A stretch of DNA of 25,993 nucleotides from JAJFUV01 sp964561215 (lineage in GTDB: Bacteria > Acidobacteriota > Terriglobia > Bryobacterales > Bryobacteraceae), in contig CAZLOS010000065.1 of the NCBI GenBank assembly GCA_964561215.1, forward strand, positions 1 to 25,993, written 5' to 3'. Position numbers and translations under genes: made by a program. The first letter of the stretch is position 1; every line of letters starts with the position of its first letter. The notes under the pieces were generated by a model that was given only the letters and a program-made list of their open reading frames with translations, made no database searches and was not told where the DNA came from. Shown here piece by piece: positions 25,554-25,993 of the stretch.

Positions 25554-25993
25554 ATGAATTCCAATATCAAGACGGCAATATTCTGGGTAGTACTGATCTG
25601 TGTGGTCGTGCTGCTCGTGACGGTGGTCCGTACCGGCAAGACGCAGAACGAGCAGCAACTATCATTCACCGGGTTTATGAACGACGTGGAAGCCGGGAAG
25701 GTGAAGAGCGTGACCATCACCGACGGCGAAGTTCGCGGTAGCTACCGCGAGTCCACCGACACGCTGCGGGTTCAGATTCCCAAGAACTACCCCGACATCT
25801 ACAAGGTTCTGCGCGAGAAGGGCGTGAACGTAGACATCAAGGAAGCGAACTCGAGCGGTTGGGTTTCGCTGCTGGTGAACTTCCTTCCGTTCATCCTTCT
25901 GGGCGGATTGTGGATCTTTATGCTGCGGCAGATGCAGAGCGGCGGCAACAAAGCATTGAGCTTCGGCAAGAGCCGCGCGCGGCTGCACTCGTC
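25554..25993 (+). CDS. ftsH: ATP-dependent zinc metalloprotease FtsH (N-terminal part, cut by window end)
   Basis: 146 residues to the window edge. FtsH is the membrane-bound hexameric AAA+ protease for misassembled membrane proteins and regulators. Visible: a first transmembrane helix (about 6-26, TAIFWVVLICVVVLLVTVV), the periplasmic FtsH_ext domain (FTGFMNDVEAGKVKSVTITDGEVRG ... YKVLREKGVNVDI) and the second helix (about 102-124, LLVNFLPFILLGGLWIFMLRQM), then NKALSFGKSRARL, the conserved run just before the AAA domain. ATG at 25554 with GAAGG upstream. A TATAAT overlaps the tilS stop (25507-25512), so ftsH may have its own promoter as well as reading through from tilS; the -35 is poor. Confidence 0.95.
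   Translation, partial: MNSNIKTAIFWVVLICVVVLLVTVVRTGKTQNEQQLSFTGFMNDVEAGKVKSVTITDGEVRGSYRESTDTLRVQIPKNYPDIYKVLREKGVNVDIKEANSSGWVSLLVNFLPFILLGGLWIFMLRQMQSGGNKALSFGKSRARLHS

Overview
The window is GC-rich chromosomal DNA, most likely from an acidobacterium of the Solibacter/Bryobacterales type. This is inferred from the gene content (several Tat-exported glycan-degrading proteins, BNR sialidase-like proteins, a DUF1080 protein, an N-acetylglucosamine-6-sulfatase-like sulfatase, a many-PAS histidine kinase) and from promoters with TAAACT/TATACT-type -10 boxes. No species-level marker is present.

Layout. 1-1112 (minus): the N-terminal 370 residues of an MFS sugar-acid/sialate-type transporter, with a 66-bp-period tandem duplication at the window edge. 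1194-3995 (minus): a lipoprotein gene overlapping by 4 nt a membrane glycosyltransferase whose C-terminal discoidin-like part is cut off by a frameshift; a 49-nt insertion at the break reads like the first codons of an RNase Z gene. 4311-4607 (plus): a small coiled-coil protein. 4616-7751: a 2.96-kb island at a tRNA-Pro(CGG) gene, bounded by direct repeats of the tRNA 3' half plus about 130 bp of flank. It carries one large gene, a SIR2-like/P-loop NTPase/TPR-like protein with the architecture of anti-phage defence proteins, and no integrase.

7890-15961 and 18973-23455 form a glycan-degradation neighbourhood: heparinase II/III-like lyase, two sialidase-like BNR proteins, a GT2-methyltransferase fusion, a GH78 alpha-L-rhamnosidase, a sulfatase, a DUF1080-PHP fusion, and a decayed six-hairpin glycosidase-like gene. 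A four-PAS, one-GAF hybrid-free histidine kinase lies within it (16004-18922). The shared twin-arginine leaders suggest that folded enzymes are exported together to attack a complex, sulfated, uronate- and rhamnose-containing glycan; this is inference. 23502-25993 (plus) returns to housekeeping: a class I methyltransferase, tilS, and the start of ftsH, a conserved tilS-ftsH order.

The most interesting region is the single-gene SIR2-NTPase island at tRNA-Pro. The next most interesting is the pair of broken genes: the frameshifted glycosyltransferase with its RNase-Z-like insert, and the glycosidase with at least one internal deletion.
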